In this document: piece after piece, positions 42,094 through 53,027 of the stretch
Layout of the letters: each line of letters starts with the position of its first letter
How positions within the stretch are numbered: the stretch's first letter is position 1
Assembly: GCF_021044685.1 (NCBI RefSeq)
Contig: NZ_CP088014.1
Coordinates: 7,054,001 to 7,118,000 of the forward strand
Reading direction: 5' to 3'
Source of the DNA: Bradyrhizobium daqingense
GTDB lineage: Bacteria > Pseudomonadota > Alphaproteobacteria > Rhizobiales > Xanthobacteraceae
DNA: 64,000 nucleotides
Position numbers and translations under genes: made by a program
Notes under the pieces: generated by a model
The model's input: only the letters and a program-made list of their open reading frames with translations
Told to the model about the DNA's origin: nothing
Database searches by the model: none

Positions 42094-44055
42094 ATGCGGA
42101 CTCAAACGACCAGCTATTTCGCGCGGCTGTTCGCCGGCGATCTGTCGGCCTTTGGCGGTCCTGCAACCGACGAAGCTGTGGCCGGCCATATCCGCGCCGA
42201 ACAGATGTCGCTGGTGCTCGGCTATTCCGTCGGCATCATGCTCGCCAATGCCTGCAACGCCATCGTGCTAGCGATCGCGCTGTGGCAATCGCCGGACAGG
42301 ATGCCCGCGCTGATCTGGGCGGCTGCCGTCACCAGTGGCGCGATCGTGTTCGGCCTGCAATCCCGCGCGGCCCGGCGCATCACCAAGCCGCAATTCGTCT
42401 CACGCCGCGCCATGCACCGCCTGGTGCGCAACGCCTTCGTCCTCGGCGCGGCCTGGGGCATCGTCCCGGTCGCCTTCTTCGCCGATGCCTCGACCGGCGG
42501 CCAGCTCGTCATTACTTGCCTCTGTTCGGGCATGCTGGCCGGCGGCGCGCTCGCGTTCGCCACGATCCCGATCGCGGCCATCGCCTTCACGGCGCCGATC
42601 TTCCTCGGCATCGCCATCTGCCTCGGCCAGAACGGCGATCTCGCTTTCCTGCTGATCGCCTTCCTCGTCGTGGTCTACGGCAGCGTGCTGCTGCGTGGCG
42701 TGTTCATCAACTCGTTCACGTTCGCGCGGCGTGTGATGCGCCAGATCGAGGCGGAACGCACGGTGCGACAGGATCCCCTCACCCAGCTACCCAACCGCGT
42801 CGCCTTCAACGAGACACTCGATGCCGCGCTCAAGCGGTTGACGTTGTCGGGCGAGGAATTCGCGGTGCTGCTGCTCGATCTCGACCGCTTCAAGGAGGTC
42901 AACGACCAGTTCGGCCATCCCGCCGGCGACGAATTCCTGATGCAGGTCGCAAGCCGCCTGCAACGCTGCACGCGCGCGGCCGAGCATGTCGCGCGCATCG
43001 GCGGCGACGAGTTCGCGCTGGTGATGAACAATCTGGCGCGGCCGGAAGATGCGCTCGAGATCGCCGAGCGCTTCGTCGCGGCCTTCGCCGAGCCGTTCCG
43101 GATCGAGGGCCGCCAGATCGTCGGCGCCACCAGCGTCGGCATCGTGCTGGCGCCCCGCGACGGCGCCACGCCGCCCGACATCATGAAGAATGCCGACGCC
43201 GCGCTCTATCGCGCCAAGAAGGCCGGAGCCGGCAGCGTCCGCTTCTTCGAGGAAGCCGACGACAGGATGTCGCGCGACCGCAAGGCGCTGCAAACGGACC
43301 TCGCAGGCGCGATCGCACGAGACGAGCTGTTTCTCGTGTTCCAGCCGTTCCTCGATCTCGACGACAACCGGATCACCGGATTCGAGGCGCTGCTGCGCTG
43401 GCGGCATCCCACGCGCGGGCTGGTGCCGCCGAGCGAATTCATCCCGATCGCCGAGGAGACCGGGCTGATCCACGAGATCGGCGAATGGGTCATCCGCCGC
43501 GCCTGCGCGACGGTGGCGCAATGGCCCGATGAGATCAGGGTCGCCGTGAACTTCTCCGCGGCGCAGTTTCACAATACGGCGATCCTCCAGACCATCGTGC
43601 AGGCGCTGGCCGATGCGAAGGTCTCGCCGAGCCGCCTCGAGATCGAGATCACGGAATCGATGCTGCTCTCGAAATACGGCTCGGCCGCATCGGTCCTGAA
43701 CGCGCTTCTGCAACTCGGCGTCACCGTGGCGCTCGACGATTTCGGCACGGGCTTCTCCTCGCTCACCTATTTGCGCAAGCTGCCGTTCAGCCGCATCAAG
43801 ATCGACCAGTCCTTCATCGGCGACATGCTGGTGCAGCCGGACTGCGCCGCCATCGTCAAGTCCGTGATCTCGCTCGCGCGCGACCTCGATATCGGCGTCG
43901 TCGCCGAGGGCGTCGAGACGGGCGACCAGCTCGAATATCTGCGCCAGATCGCTTGCGACGAGGTGCAGGGCTATCTGATCAGCCGGCCGGTGGCGGCGGA
44001 TGGTGTGATGGCGCTGCTGGAGACGAAGACATATCGGGCGACCTACGCGGCGTAG
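42094..44055 (+). CDS. Membrane GGDEF-EAL cyclic-di-GMP enzyme
   Basis: A 653-residue protein with an N-terminal membrane domain of about six helices (about 40-210), a GGDEF domain (from about 235; DPLTQLPNRVAFNETLD, with IGGDEF at the active site) and a C-terminal EAL domain (from about 405; FEALLRWRHPTRG, then ALDDFGTGFSSLTYL). Both active-site motifs are intact, so it could make and break cyclic di-GMP; which activity dominates is unknown. There is no RxxD at the usual place before GGDEF. The ATG at 42094 is chosen over 42037 as it gives a compact N-terminus. Confidence 0.9.
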   Translation: MRTQTTSYFARLFAGDLSAFGGPATDEAVAGHIRAEQMSLVLGYSVGIMLANACNAIVLAIALWQSPDRMPALIWAAAVTSGAIVFGLQSRAARRITKPQFVSRRAMHRLVRNAFVLGAAWGIVPVAFFADASTGGQLVITCLCSGMLAGGALAFATIPIAAIAFTAPIFLGIAICLGQNGDLAFLLIAFLVVVYGSVLLRGVFINSFTFARRVMRQIEAERTVRQDPLTQLPNRVAFNETLDAALKRLTLSGEEFAVLLLDLDRFKEVNDQFGHPAGDEFLMQVASRLQRCTRAAEHVARIGGDEFALVMNNLARPEDALEIAERFVAAFAEPFRIEGRQIVGATSVGIVLAPRDGATPPDIMKNADAALYRAKKAGAGSVRFFEEADDRMSRDRKALQTDLAGAIARDELFLVFQPFLDLDDNRITGFEALLRWRHPTRGLVPPSEFIPIAEETGLIHEIGEWVIRRACATVAQWPDEIRVAVNFSAAQFHNTAILQTIVQALADAKVSPSRLEIEITESMLLSKYGSAASVLNALLQLGVTVALDDFGTGFSSLTYLRKLPFSRIKIDQSFIGDMLVQPDCAAIVKSVISLARDLDIGVVAEGVETGDQLEYLRQIACDEVQGYLISRPVAADGVMALLETKTYRATYAA

Positions 44056-44076
44056 GCTGCGCCAAAGCTTCCACGG

Positions 44077-44164
44077 CGTCATGGCCGGGCTTGTCCCGGC
44101 CATCCACGCTCTTCCTTAGCGACACCCAAGAACGTGGATGCCCGGGACAAGCCCGGGCATGACG
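44077..44164. repeat. REP-type palindromic repeat, copy 4
   Basis: CGTCATGGCCGGGCTTGTCC to GGGCATGACG with the inner CATCCACG and CGTGGATG cores. It lies between the GGDEF-EAL stop and the convergent oxidoreductase stop. Confidence 0.9.
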
Positions 44165-44188
44165 ACCGTGTTCAATAGGCTGTCCAAC

Positions 44189-45169
44189 CTAAACCGCATC
44201 CGCGCGCAGCAGCGTATCCACCGTGATGGTGCCTCGCGCGCGGGAGACGCAGGCGCAGATCTTCTGGTTGCTTTGCTTCTGATGGTCGCTGAAGAAGACG
44301 TCGCGATGGTCGATCTCGCCGTCGACGGCAACGACGTCGATGGCGCAGAGGCCGCATTCGCCGCGCTTGCAATCATACATCACGTCGTGGCCGCTGGCGT
44401 TGAGCACGTCCAGCATCGAGCGCTCGCGCGGGATCTCGAGCTCGACATTCGAATCCTTCAGGCGCACCCGGAACGTCTCGGTCGGCAGCGTGCCGCTGGA
44501 GCCGAAGGTCTCGTAGCGGAGATCGGGCAGCGGATGGCCGGCGCCGATCCAGGCGTGGCGCGCGGCATCGAGCATGCGCATCGGCCCGCAGAACAGCGCG
44601 AGCGTGCCCGTAGGGATCGAGGCGAATAGCGCGTCGAGATCGAGCCGCCTGCCTTCGTCGCTCGCGTGGACGACGAGGCGATCCCCGAGCATCGTGGCGA
44701 GATCGTCGAGATAGGCGGCCTCGCCGCGCGAGCGCACGGCATAGTGCAGCGCGACCCTGGCGCCACGGCGGGCCAGCGCCTGCGCGGCGCCGAAGATTGG
44801 CGTGATGCCGATGCCGCCGGCGATCAGGCAATAATTGTCGCGGGCCCAGTCCACCGCGAGCAGCGAGGCCGGCTGGGTGATGTCGAGCCGCGCGCCCGGC
44901 TGCAATGACCACATGTAACGTGAGCCGCCGCGGGAATCATCAGTGCGGCGCACCGCGATCTTGAAGCCGGCCGGCGAGGCTTCGCCGACCAGCGAATAGG
45001 ATCGCGTCTCCGGCAGGCCGTCGATGCTGACGCTGACATTGATGTGGCTACCGACCGGGTAGGCGGTGATGTCGAGCTGATCCGGCCTGATCAGGAATTC
45101 GCGGATGCCGGGGGCAATATCCCGCGTCGAGGCCAGCGTTGCCGGAATCCAGGTTTCGATGAAGCGCAT
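44189..45169 (-). CDS. vanB: PDR-type oxidoreductase, vanillate-demethylase reductase-like
   Basis: A 326-residue reductase with FMN- and NAD-binding domains and a C-terminal 2Fe-2S domain that passes electrons from NADH to a Rieske oxygenase. Signatures are TRSYSLVGEASP for flavin, LIAGGIGITPIFGAAQAL for nucleotide, and CKRGECGLCAID followed by CACVSRARG for the cluster. It is the last gene of a vanA-gntR-vanB unit. Vanillate as the substrate is inferred from the arrangement; other methoxylated or chlorinated aromatics are possible. Confidence 0.8.
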   Translation of the reverse strand: MRFIETWIPATLASTRDIAPGIREFLIRPDQLDITAYPVGSHINVSVSIDGLPETRSYSLVGEASPAGFKIAVRRTDDSRGGSRYMWSLQPGARLDITQPASLLAVDWARDNYCLIAGGIGITPIFGAAQALARRGARVALHYAVRSRGEAAYLDDLATMLGDRLVVHASDEGRRLDLDALFASIPTGTLALFCGPMRMLDAARHAWIGAGHPLPDLRYETFGSSGTLPTETFRVRLKDSNVELEIPRERSMLDVLNASGHDVMYDCKRGECGLCAIDVVAVDGEIDHRDVFFSDHQKQSNQKICACVSRARGTITVDTLLRADAV

Positions 45170-45179
45170 GCGACTGCCC

Positions 45180-45932
45180 TCAATCGGTTGTGGTCTTGAT
45201 CAGCGCGAGCGCCGGCAAGAGGTCGAGATGGGTCCGGTTGCGCAGCGCAAGGCGCAGGTTTCGCACGGCGAGCCGCGCATGCTCACGCATGATGGCTTCG
45301 GCGCGGGCGCCCTCGCGGTTCTCGATGGCGTCGATCACGACGCGATGGTGCTCCTGGCCGATGATCAGGATCTGCTGCGCCTCGGGCAACGCCGATTGCG
45401 CCATCACGAATCCGCTTGGCGATGCGAACGGCAGCGCCGAGGCGCGGTCGATCTGGCGGATCAAGGGCGGGCTGCGCGACAATTCCGTGAGCAGGGCGTG
45501 GAAGCGCGCATTCAGAGTGACATAGGACGAGAAGGCATCGACCGAGATCGGCACCTGGCGCAACAGCTCGTCGATCGCGGCCAAGCACTCCTTCAGCGGC
45601 TCGACTTCGCGCGCGGAGACGCCGCGCTCGGCGGCGAAGCGTGCTGCAAGACCTTCCAGCGTGCCCCGCAGCTCGATGGAATCAGAGATGTCGCGCTCCG
45701 AGAACGCCTTCACCATGAAGCCGCCGGAGGGGATCGCTTCCAGGAGGCCCTCTTCCTCCAGCCGCACCAGCGCCATGCGCACCGGGGTGCGCGAGGCGCC
45801 GGTGGTCTCCACCGCCTGCAGCTCGGAGATGCGCTCGCCCGGGCGCAGGGCGCCCGACAGGATCCGGTCGCGCAGCGCGAGCTGCGCCTTCACGGTCTGC
45901 GAGACGGAGCGGTCGACCTCACGTTCGGCCAT
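45180..45932 (-). CDS. GntR-family regulator (FadR subfamily)
   Basis: A 250-residue regulator with an N-terminal winged helix (LRDRILSGALRPGERISELQ, then TGASRTPVRMALVRLEEEGL) and a helical FCD ligand domain. It lies between the oxygenase and reductase genes of the same operon with short gaps, so it probably senses the aromatic substrate and controls the unit. Two TGTATACA palindromes upstream of the oxygenase gene are the likely operators. Confidence 0.85.
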   Translation of the reverse strand: MAEREVDRSVSQTVKAQLALRDRILSGALRPGERISELQAVETTGASRTPVRMALVRLEEEGLLEAIPSGGFMVKAFSERDISDSIELRGTLEGLAARFAAERGVSAREVEPLKECLAAIDELLRQVPISVDAFSSYVTLNARFHALLTELSRSPPLIRQIDRASALPFASPSGFVMAQSALPEAQQILIIGQEHHRVVIDAIENREGARAEAIMREHARLAVRNLRLALRNRTHLDLLPALALIKTTTD

Positions 45933-45935
45933 GCT

Positions 45936-46985
45936 CTACTCCGCGGCCTGAAGGTGCGTCGGCGGATTTTCCTTCGCCACCATCTTGTCGATCAGCCTGC
46001 GCGTCCACATCGCGCCGGCGTCGATGTTGAGGTTGTAGAAGATGCGGTCGGGATTCTCGTCCATCGCGCGCTGCTGCGCTTCGAGGATCAGTTCGTCCTC
46101 GTGGAAGATGCCGGAGACGCCCTCGCGGATCTCGGTGGTGATGCGCTGCTCGCCGAGCTTATAGTTGCGCACGAAGGCCCAGAAATAGTGGCAGGTTTTC
46201 TCGGTCTCCGGCGTGATGGTGTTGAGCACGAAGCCGTTGACGCCTTGCGAGCGGTCGCCTTCCGGGGCGCCGGTGCCTGTCGGCGCCACGCCGACATCGA
46301 TGGCGATGGTGCACGGGGCCTCGAAGCGGATGATCTGCCAGCGGTCGACGAGGCCGGGCTTGCCCAGCTGCTTGCCCCAGAACGGCGGCGGCTCGATGCC
46401 GCGCATCCAGCGCGTCACCGTCACCGTCTTCTCGCCATGGGTGACGTCGAACGGCGCTTCGGCGACCGCGTCATTGCCGATCGAGGAGCCGTGCACGAAG
46501 GTCTCGTGGGTGAGATCCATGAGATTGTCGAGCACGAGGCGATAGTCGCATTTGACGTGGATGGTCTTGCCGTCGCCGGCCCAGGCCGGATCGTGATTCC
46601 AGTGCATGTCGGGCACGAGCGCGGGATCGGCCAGCGCGGGATCGCCCATCCAGAGCCAGATATAGCGGTGACGCTCGACCACGGGATAGGCGCGCACGCA
46701 GGCGGACGGATTGATCGTCTCCTGCGAGGGCATGAAGGTGCAGCGGCCCTGCGCGTTGTATTTCAGGCCGTGATAACCGCAGACCACGGTGTCGCCTTCG
46801 AGCCGGCCCTTGGACAACGGCACCAGGCGATGCCAGCAAGCATCTTCCAGGGCGGCCACCGAGCCGTCCGCCTTGCGGTACATCACGATGTGCTTGCCAC
46901 AGATCGTCCGCGGCAGCAGCGCCGGCTTCACCTCGGCGTCCCAGGCGGCGGCGTACCAGGCATTCATGGGGAAGGGTTTCGTCAT
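45936..46985 (-). CDS. vanA: Rieske aromatic oxygenase, vanillate O-demethylase-like
   Basis: A 349-residue oxygenase component with an N-terminal Rieske domain and a mononuclear-iron catalytic domain. The cluster ligands are in CWHRLVPLSKG and CGYHGLKYN, and the iron site is in DLTHETFVHGSS. The family removes methyl groups from aromatic O-methyl ethers or hydroxylates related substrates. The ATG at 46985 is chosen. Its stop lies 3 bp before the regulator start, so the operon is tightly packed. Confidence 0.82.
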   Translation of the reverse strand: MTKPFPMNAWYAAAWDAEVKPALLPRTICGKHIVMYRKADGSVAALEDACWHRLVPLSKGRLEGDTVVCGYHGLKYNAQGRCTFMPSQETINPSACVRAYPVVERHRYIWLWMGDPALADPALVPDMHWNHDPAWAGDGKTIHVKCDYRLVLDNLMDLTHETFVHGSSIGNDAVAEAPFDVTHGEKTVTVTRWMRGIEPPPFWGKQLGKPGLVDRWQIIRFEAPCTIAIDVGVAPTGTGAPEGDRSQGVNGFVLNTITPETEKTCHYFWAFVRNYKLGEQRITTEIREGVSGIFHEDELILEAQQRAMDENPDRIFYNLNIDAGAMWTRRLIDKMVAKENPPTHLQAAE

Positions 46986-47017
46986 CGGTCTTACTCCCAC
47001 GGCTTATGGATACGTTA

Positions 47018-47098
47018 TGTATACAATAGCTGACAAATATGATCGTTCAAGATCGAATTCGCCTTACTATAATACCATTACAGCCTACTGTGTATACA
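47018..47098 (-). promoter_or_regulatory. Two TGTATACA palindromes upstream of vanA
   Basis: TGTATACA occurs at 47018-47025 and 47091-47098, centres 73 bp apart, about seven helical turns. The first lies in a candidate promoter on the minus strand (TTGTCA, 18 bp, TATCCA). FadR-subfamily GntR proteins bind palindromes of the TNGTNNNACNA type, which these fit. The regulator is encoded in the same operon. Confidence 0.55.
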
Positions 47099-47146
47099 TG
47101 GCTATCACGAGGAAATCCGGGAGCTTGGGCGTTGCCGTCTCGACAG

Positions 47147-47232
47147 CGTCATGGCCGAGCTTGTCCCGGCCATCCACGCCTTGCCTCGCAGCGCCAAGAA
47201 CGTGGATGCCCGGGACAAGCCCGGGCATGACG
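47147..47232. repeat. REP-type palindromic repeat, copy 5
   Basis: CGTCATGGCCGAGCTTGTCC to GGGCATGACG with the CATCCACG and CGTGGATG cores. It lies between the distal TGTATACA site and the end of the phosphoglucomutase gene. Confidence 0.9.
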
Positions 47233-47275
47233 TCGTGAATACTCGGACGCGAATGTTCTTCCCTTCAGGGAAGTC

Positions 47276-48922
<1,647 letters not shown>

Positions 48923-49094
48923 TGGAAAATCCTCGTCATTGTCGCAAGAGATCGCGGGGACACCATAGCATCGGCCGGCACCCCGCCAAGGGCACAACAC
49001 GCGCGAGGGAGCACGCGTTCCTTGGGCCAGCTGTGCTTCCTGCCCATTAACGGGATCATGCTATGGTTCGCCATCGAGGCCTTCGAATGGTGCC

Positions 49095-50231
49095 ATGGCT
49101 CTTTCGGGCAAGCTGCTTCTGCTGATCGCAAGCCTCCTCATGGCCGGCGCACCCGCACGTGCCGCTGAGTTCTACACCGAGGATTTGCGCATCCCCATGG
49201 CTGAGGCGGGGCCACAGGGGCTGGAGGCATTCCTGGTGCGGCCGGCGGGGACGAAGCGCTATCCGCTCGCGCTGCTCAGCCACGGCTCGCCGCGCAAATT
49301 CGACGACCGCGCGGCCATGTCGGCGCGCAAATATTACGGCATCGCGCTCGAATATGCCCGTCGTGGCTTCGCCGCGCTGGTGGTGATGCGGCGCGGCTAC
49401 GGCACCTCGCCCGGCGGGCGCGTCGATAGTCTGGGCGGATGCACGAAGGCTGCCTATTTGCCGACGAGCGCGGTCGCGGTCGCTGATCTTCGTGCGGCGA
49501 TCGATGCGATGGCGCGCCGTGCCGACGTCACGACCACGGGCATGATCGCGGCCGGCCATTCCGCCGGCGGGCTCGCCACGGTCGCGCTCACCGCAGAGGC
49601 GCCGCCCGGCCTCGTCGCCGCGATCAACTTTGCCGGCGGCCGCGGCTCGCGCGACGATGACGACGTGTGCAATCCGGAGGGGCTGGTGCAGGCCTTCGCC
49701 AGCTTCGGCAGGACCTCGCGCGTGCCGATGCTGTGGGTCTATGCGAGCAACGATTCCTTTTTCGGCCCCGATCTCGCGCGTCGCCTCTATGACGGGTTTC
49801 GCGCCAGTGGCGGCAACGTGACATTCGTCGCGGCGCCGCCTTACGGCGACGACGGCCATCATCTCTATTCCCTCGCCGGCCGTCCGCAATGGACGCCTTA
49901 TGTCGACGCTTTCCTGCGCGAGCGCGGGCTCATGGGCCGCGACATCCTTGGACCACCCGATCCCCTGCCGCCGCCGCGCCAACTCAGCGAGGCCGCGCGC
50001 GCCGAGTTCGCGCGCTATCTCGCCAGCATGCTGCCGCACAAGGCTTTTGCGGTGTCGCCGAGCGGCGGTTATGGCTGGCGTGCGGGGCGCGCCACGGCCG
50101 AGGAGGCCAGGCGCGATTCGCTTGCGGCCTGCATGAAATGGTCGCCCACCTGCACGCTCTATGCGGCCGGCGACCGCCTGGCTGAGCCCGCACCGGGACC
50201 GGCGACGGACCGGAGCGCCCGTGCGCGATAG
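49095..50231 (+). CDS. Exported alpha/beta-hydrolase, dienelactone-hydrolase-like
   Basis: A 378-residue exported hydrolase. The signal peptide covers about 1-23 (SGKLLLLIASLLMAGAPARA). The core has LLSHGSPRKFDD, the nucleophile serine in IAAGHSAGGLATVAL and the catalytic histidine in YGDDGHHLYSLAG; the acidic residue is probably in VYASNDSFFGPDLA. The tail of about 90 residues is unlike the core family and carries a Cys pair (ACMKWSPTCTLY), resembling the extra domain of exported serine-hydrolase-like proteins. Substrate unknown. Confidence 0.8.
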   Translation: MALSGKLLLLIASLLMAGAPARAAEFYTEDLRIPMAEAGPQGLEAFLVRPAGTKRYPLALLSHGSPRKFDDRAAMSARKYYGIALEYARRGFAALVVMRRGYGTSPGGRVDSLGGCTKAAYLPTSAVAVADLRAAIDAMARRADVTTTGMIAAGHSAGGLATVALTAEAPPGLVAAINFAGGRGSRDDDDVCNPEGLVQAFASFGRTSRVPMLWVYASNDSFFGPDLARRLYDGFRASGGNVTFVAAPPYGDDGHHLYSLAGRPQWTPYVDAFLRERGLMGRDILGPPDPLPPPRQLSEAARAEFARYLASMLPHKAFAVSPSGGYGWRAGRATAEEARRDSLAACMKWSPTCTLYAAGDRLAEPAPGPATDRSARAR

Positions 50232-50279
50232 CGCTGCCGCAAGGCCGGTTTGTTAACTCCAAAGCCCTATCAGGGACCG

Positions 50280-51080
50280 ATGGCGAGGGACCGGACAGTC
50301 TTCAATCTGAACGCGACGTGGAGACGATTGGCGCTCGTCGTGCTCCTGTCGGCCCCGACCTGTGCGCATGCCAAGGACGGCGGCCCGGACGAGCCGCGCA
50401 CGACGGCGGCGCTCCCCGACGGCGGGACCGAGCTCGGCGCCGGCGAAACGCCGGCCTCCCGCGCCGCGATCCGAAAGATCATCGAGCGGGAGACCGCGAA
50501 GACAAACTTGCCTGCCGATATCGCCGAAGCGGTCGTCTTCGTCGAAAGCGGCTACAACCCCGCCGTGATCGGCAGCGTCGGCGAGATCGGATTGATGCAG
50601 GTGCGGCCAGAGACCGCGGCGATGCTGGGATTCCGCGGAAGCCATGCGGAGCTGGCGGAGCCAGACATCAACATCCATTACGGCGTTCTTTATCTCAGCC
50701 GCGCCTGGCGTCTTGCCGGCAGGGACCTCTGCCGCGCGCTCATGAAATATCGGGCCGGTCACGGCGAGGAAGCGATGACGCCGCGGTCGCAACTCTATTG
50801 CAACCGAGCCCGCAACCGTCTTGCGGCCATGAATTCGAAGGCACTTGATGCCGAAGCCGCGGCCGTTCCGGATCTGGCGTCGCGGCCAGCTCCCGCAGCG
50901 CTTGCGCCGGCGCAACAGGCGAACTCCTCGAAGGTGTCGGCGCCGCCCAAGGCCGTCTATGCCCGCTATCGTCAGGGCACGGCCGCCGCCAGCCGCGCCT
51001 ATTGGGCCGCCCACGAGGCCCGCGTCAGCCAGATCAAGGCCCGCGTCGAAGCGAAGTGGAAGCGCGTCGCATCGCGCTGA
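50280..51080 (+). CDS. Lytic transglycosylase (SLT domain)
   Basis: A 266-residue exported peptidoglycan-cleaving enzyme. It has a signal peptide (about 1-31, LALVVLLSAPTCAHAKD), an SLT domain with the catalytic glutamate in AVVFVESGYNPAVIG and GEIGLMQVRPETAAMLGF, and NIHYGVLYLSRAW. After the domain is an Ala-Pro-rich stretch and a basic tail. Such enzymes act on glycan strands during growth, flagellar assembly or secretion. The ATG at 50280 is chosen for the signal peptide. It is 48 bp after the hydrolase stop and may be co-transcribed. Confidence 0.88.
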   Translation: MARDRTVFNLNATWRRLALVVLLSAPTCAHAKDGGPDEPRTTAALPDGGTELGAGETPASRAAIRKIIERETAKTNLPADIAEAVVFVESGYNPAVIGSVGEIGLMQVRPETAAMLGFRGSHAELAEPDINIHYGVLYLSRAWRLAGRDLCRALMKYRAGHGEEAMTPRSQLYCNRARNRLAAMNSKALDAEAAAVPDLASRPAPAALAPAQQANSSKVSAPPKAVYARYRQGTAAASRAYWAAHEARVSQIKARVEAKWKRVASR

Positions 51081-51102
51081 GCGATGTTGCGAGGATGTGC
51101 TT

Positions 51103-51834
51103 TTAGAGCCGCTCACTCAATGCGAGCTTGTAGCCGACGCCGGTGACGGTCGCGATCACGGGCGTGCCGCTGCCGACGAGCTTGCGGCGCAGCCGCGCCA
51201 CCAGCGCATCGACCGTGCGGATGTCGACCTCGGCCTGGCGGTTGCTGACCACCTCGATCAGATAATCGCGGCTGAGCGGCCGGCCGTCGGCGCCGACCAG
51301 CGCGGCGAGCAGATCGAACTCGGCGCGGGTCAACGCCACCGGCTTGCCATCGCCGCCGAGCAGCTCGCGCCGGGTGAGGTCGATGATCCAGTCGCCGAAG
51401 GCGATCGAATTGTGGTTGCGTGCCGCCTTGCGGTCGATCGAGCGCCGCCGCAATACGCTGCGGGCGCGGGCGAGCAGATCGCGCAGATTGATCGGCTTGG
51501 TGACGTAGTGGTCGCCGGCGATCTCGAGGCCAAGGATGCGATCGACATCGGCGTCGCGGCGCGTCACGAAGATGATGCCGGTGTTGCTGGTCGCCTGGAT
51601 CTCCTTGGCGAGCTCGAAGCCGTCACCGTCGGGCAGCTGCACGTCGAGGAAGACGAGATCGGTGCGCGCCCGCAGGGCCTGGCGGCATTCCGCGCAGGAG
51701 CCGGCGCCGACCACGTCGAAATTGTTGTCGTTGAAATAGCCGACCAGCATCGTCCGCGTCACCGGATCGTCTTCGACAACGATCAGCCGCTCGCGGCCGC
51801 TAGGACGCAATTCCTGACGTGCGGAATCAGCCAC
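51103..51834 (-). CDS. OmpR-family response regulator, orphan
   Basis: A 243-residue regulator with a receiver domain (phospho-acceptor aspartate in LVFLDVQLPDGDGFEL, also VVEDDPVTRTMLV at the start and THR-like FVTRRDADVDR, then YVTKPINLRDLLARA) and a C-terminal OmpR-type winged helix (RAEFDLLAALVGADGRPLSR). No histidine kinase lies beside it, so its sensor is elsewhere. A GTG at 51834 gives the expected start; the longer ATG at 51918 is possible. It is divergent from the metallo-hydrolase gene. Confidence 0.87.
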   Translation of the reverse strand: MADSARQELRPSGRERLIVVEDDPVTRTMLVGYFNDNNFDVVGAGSCAECRQALRARTDLVFLDVQLPDGDGFELAKEIQATSNTGIIFVTRRDADVDRILGLEIAGDHYVTKPINLRDLLARARSVLRRRSIDRKAARNHNSIAFGDWIIDLTRRELLGGDGKPVALTRAEFDLLAALVGADGRPLSRDYLIEVVSNRQAEVDIRTVDALVARLRRKLVGSGTPVIATVTGVGYKLALSERL

Positions 51835-52154
51835 GATGTTGGATGCCCTGTGTGCTCGCGGCCCCGCCTGAAGATTCAGGTCGTCGCGCAATGCGCCGCC
51901 ATGTGAACGACCATTCACGACCTGTTCGAGCCCCCGAAATTGCCTGCCGCGATACTAGGCGTGTTGTGATGCCCAAACAATATTGCTCATGGACTTGTCA
52001 GATTAAGTATGAATTGCCCCACAATTCTCATCCCGCGCATCATCGCGCCGGCAGGACAACCGCCTTCGGAAATGCCGATCCCGGCTCCCGCGGTTGCTCC
52101 GTAGCGCGCTTCGCATCTACTGTGGACCACAACTCTGCACCTGGAGGCCGCGTC

Positions 52155-53003
52155 ATGGAGGTCATACTGCTCGGCACCGGCGGCCCGCGACCGGACCCGC
52201 GCCGGATGGCGACGACCACGCTGATCAGGCTCGGCGATGAGAACATCCTGTTCGATGCCGGCCGCGGCGTCATGGTGCAGCTCAGCAAGGCCGGCGTGCC
52301 CCTCGGCGCCATCAACACGGTCTTCCTCACCCATCACCATTTCGACCACATCGGCGACCTCTACGACGTCATGCTGAATTCATGGATGTCCGGGCGCAAG
52401 GACGCGCTGCGCATCTATGGCCCTCCGGATACCCAAAGGCTGGTCAATACGCTGGTCACGCAGGTCTACGACAAGGACATCACCTGGCGCGATCAGGGCG
52501 AACCAAGCTTCGGCGGCTGGAAACCGGTGATCGCAACGGACATCGTGCCGGGTCCCGTTCTCGACACCGGCCGCTGGAAGATCAGCGCGGAACTGGTCTC
52601 GCATGGCGAAGGCCTCGACATGACGCCGGCCTTCCTCCAGCGCTGGATGTGCCTCGGCTACCGCTTAGAGGCGGACGGCAAGGTCATTGCGATTTCCGGC
52701 GACACGGTCCCCTGTCCCGGCCTCGAGCGATTGGCCGAGGGCGCCGACCTGCTGGTTCAGTGCTGCTTCCTCGCGACGCCCGAGATCACCAGCGAGCAGC
52801 TCCGCCGCCTTGCGAAACACACGATCGCCTGCGGCGATACGGTCGGCAAGGTGGCGGCCAACGCTGGCGTCAAGAAGCTCGCACTAACCCATCACCGTCC
52901 GCGCAGCGACGATTCCATGTTGAACGCGCTGCTTGAGGATGTTCGACGCGACTATTCAGGTCCTGTTGTGCTCGGCGAGGACCTCACGCGCATCGAGCTC
53001 TGA
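52155..53003 (+). CDS. MBL-fold metallo-hydrolase
   Basis: A 282-residue member of the metallo-beta-lactamase fold with the zinc motif THHHFDHIGDLYDV, and later metal ligands in SGDTVPCPGL, and THHRPR near the end. The start MEVILLGTGGPRPDPRR resembles the RNase Z and arylsulfatase-like branch. A strong GGAGG lies 8 bp before the ATG at 52155. Its substrate is not known. It ends 24 bp before the convergent aldose epimerase. Confidence 0.87.
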   Translation: MEVILLGTGGPRPDPRRMATTTLIRLGDENILFDAGRGVMVQLSKAGVPLGAINTVFLTHHHFDHIGDLYDVMLNSWMSGRKDALRIYGPPDTQRLVNTLVTQVYDKDITWRDQGEPSFGGWKPVIATDIVPGPVLDTGRWKISAELVSHGEGLDMTPAFLQRWMCLGYRLEADGKVIAISGDTVPCPGLERLAEGADLLVQCCFLATPEITSEQLRRLAKHTIACGDTVGKVAANAGVKKLALTHHRPRSDDSMLNALLEDVRRDYSGPVVLGEDLTRIEL

Positions 53004-53027
53004 CGACCATCGACTCGCGCTCCAGCC

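Noticed and set aside
26658..47232. CRISPR array from the recurring palindromes
   Set aside because: The copies are thousands of bases apart and of REP type, not regularly spaced.
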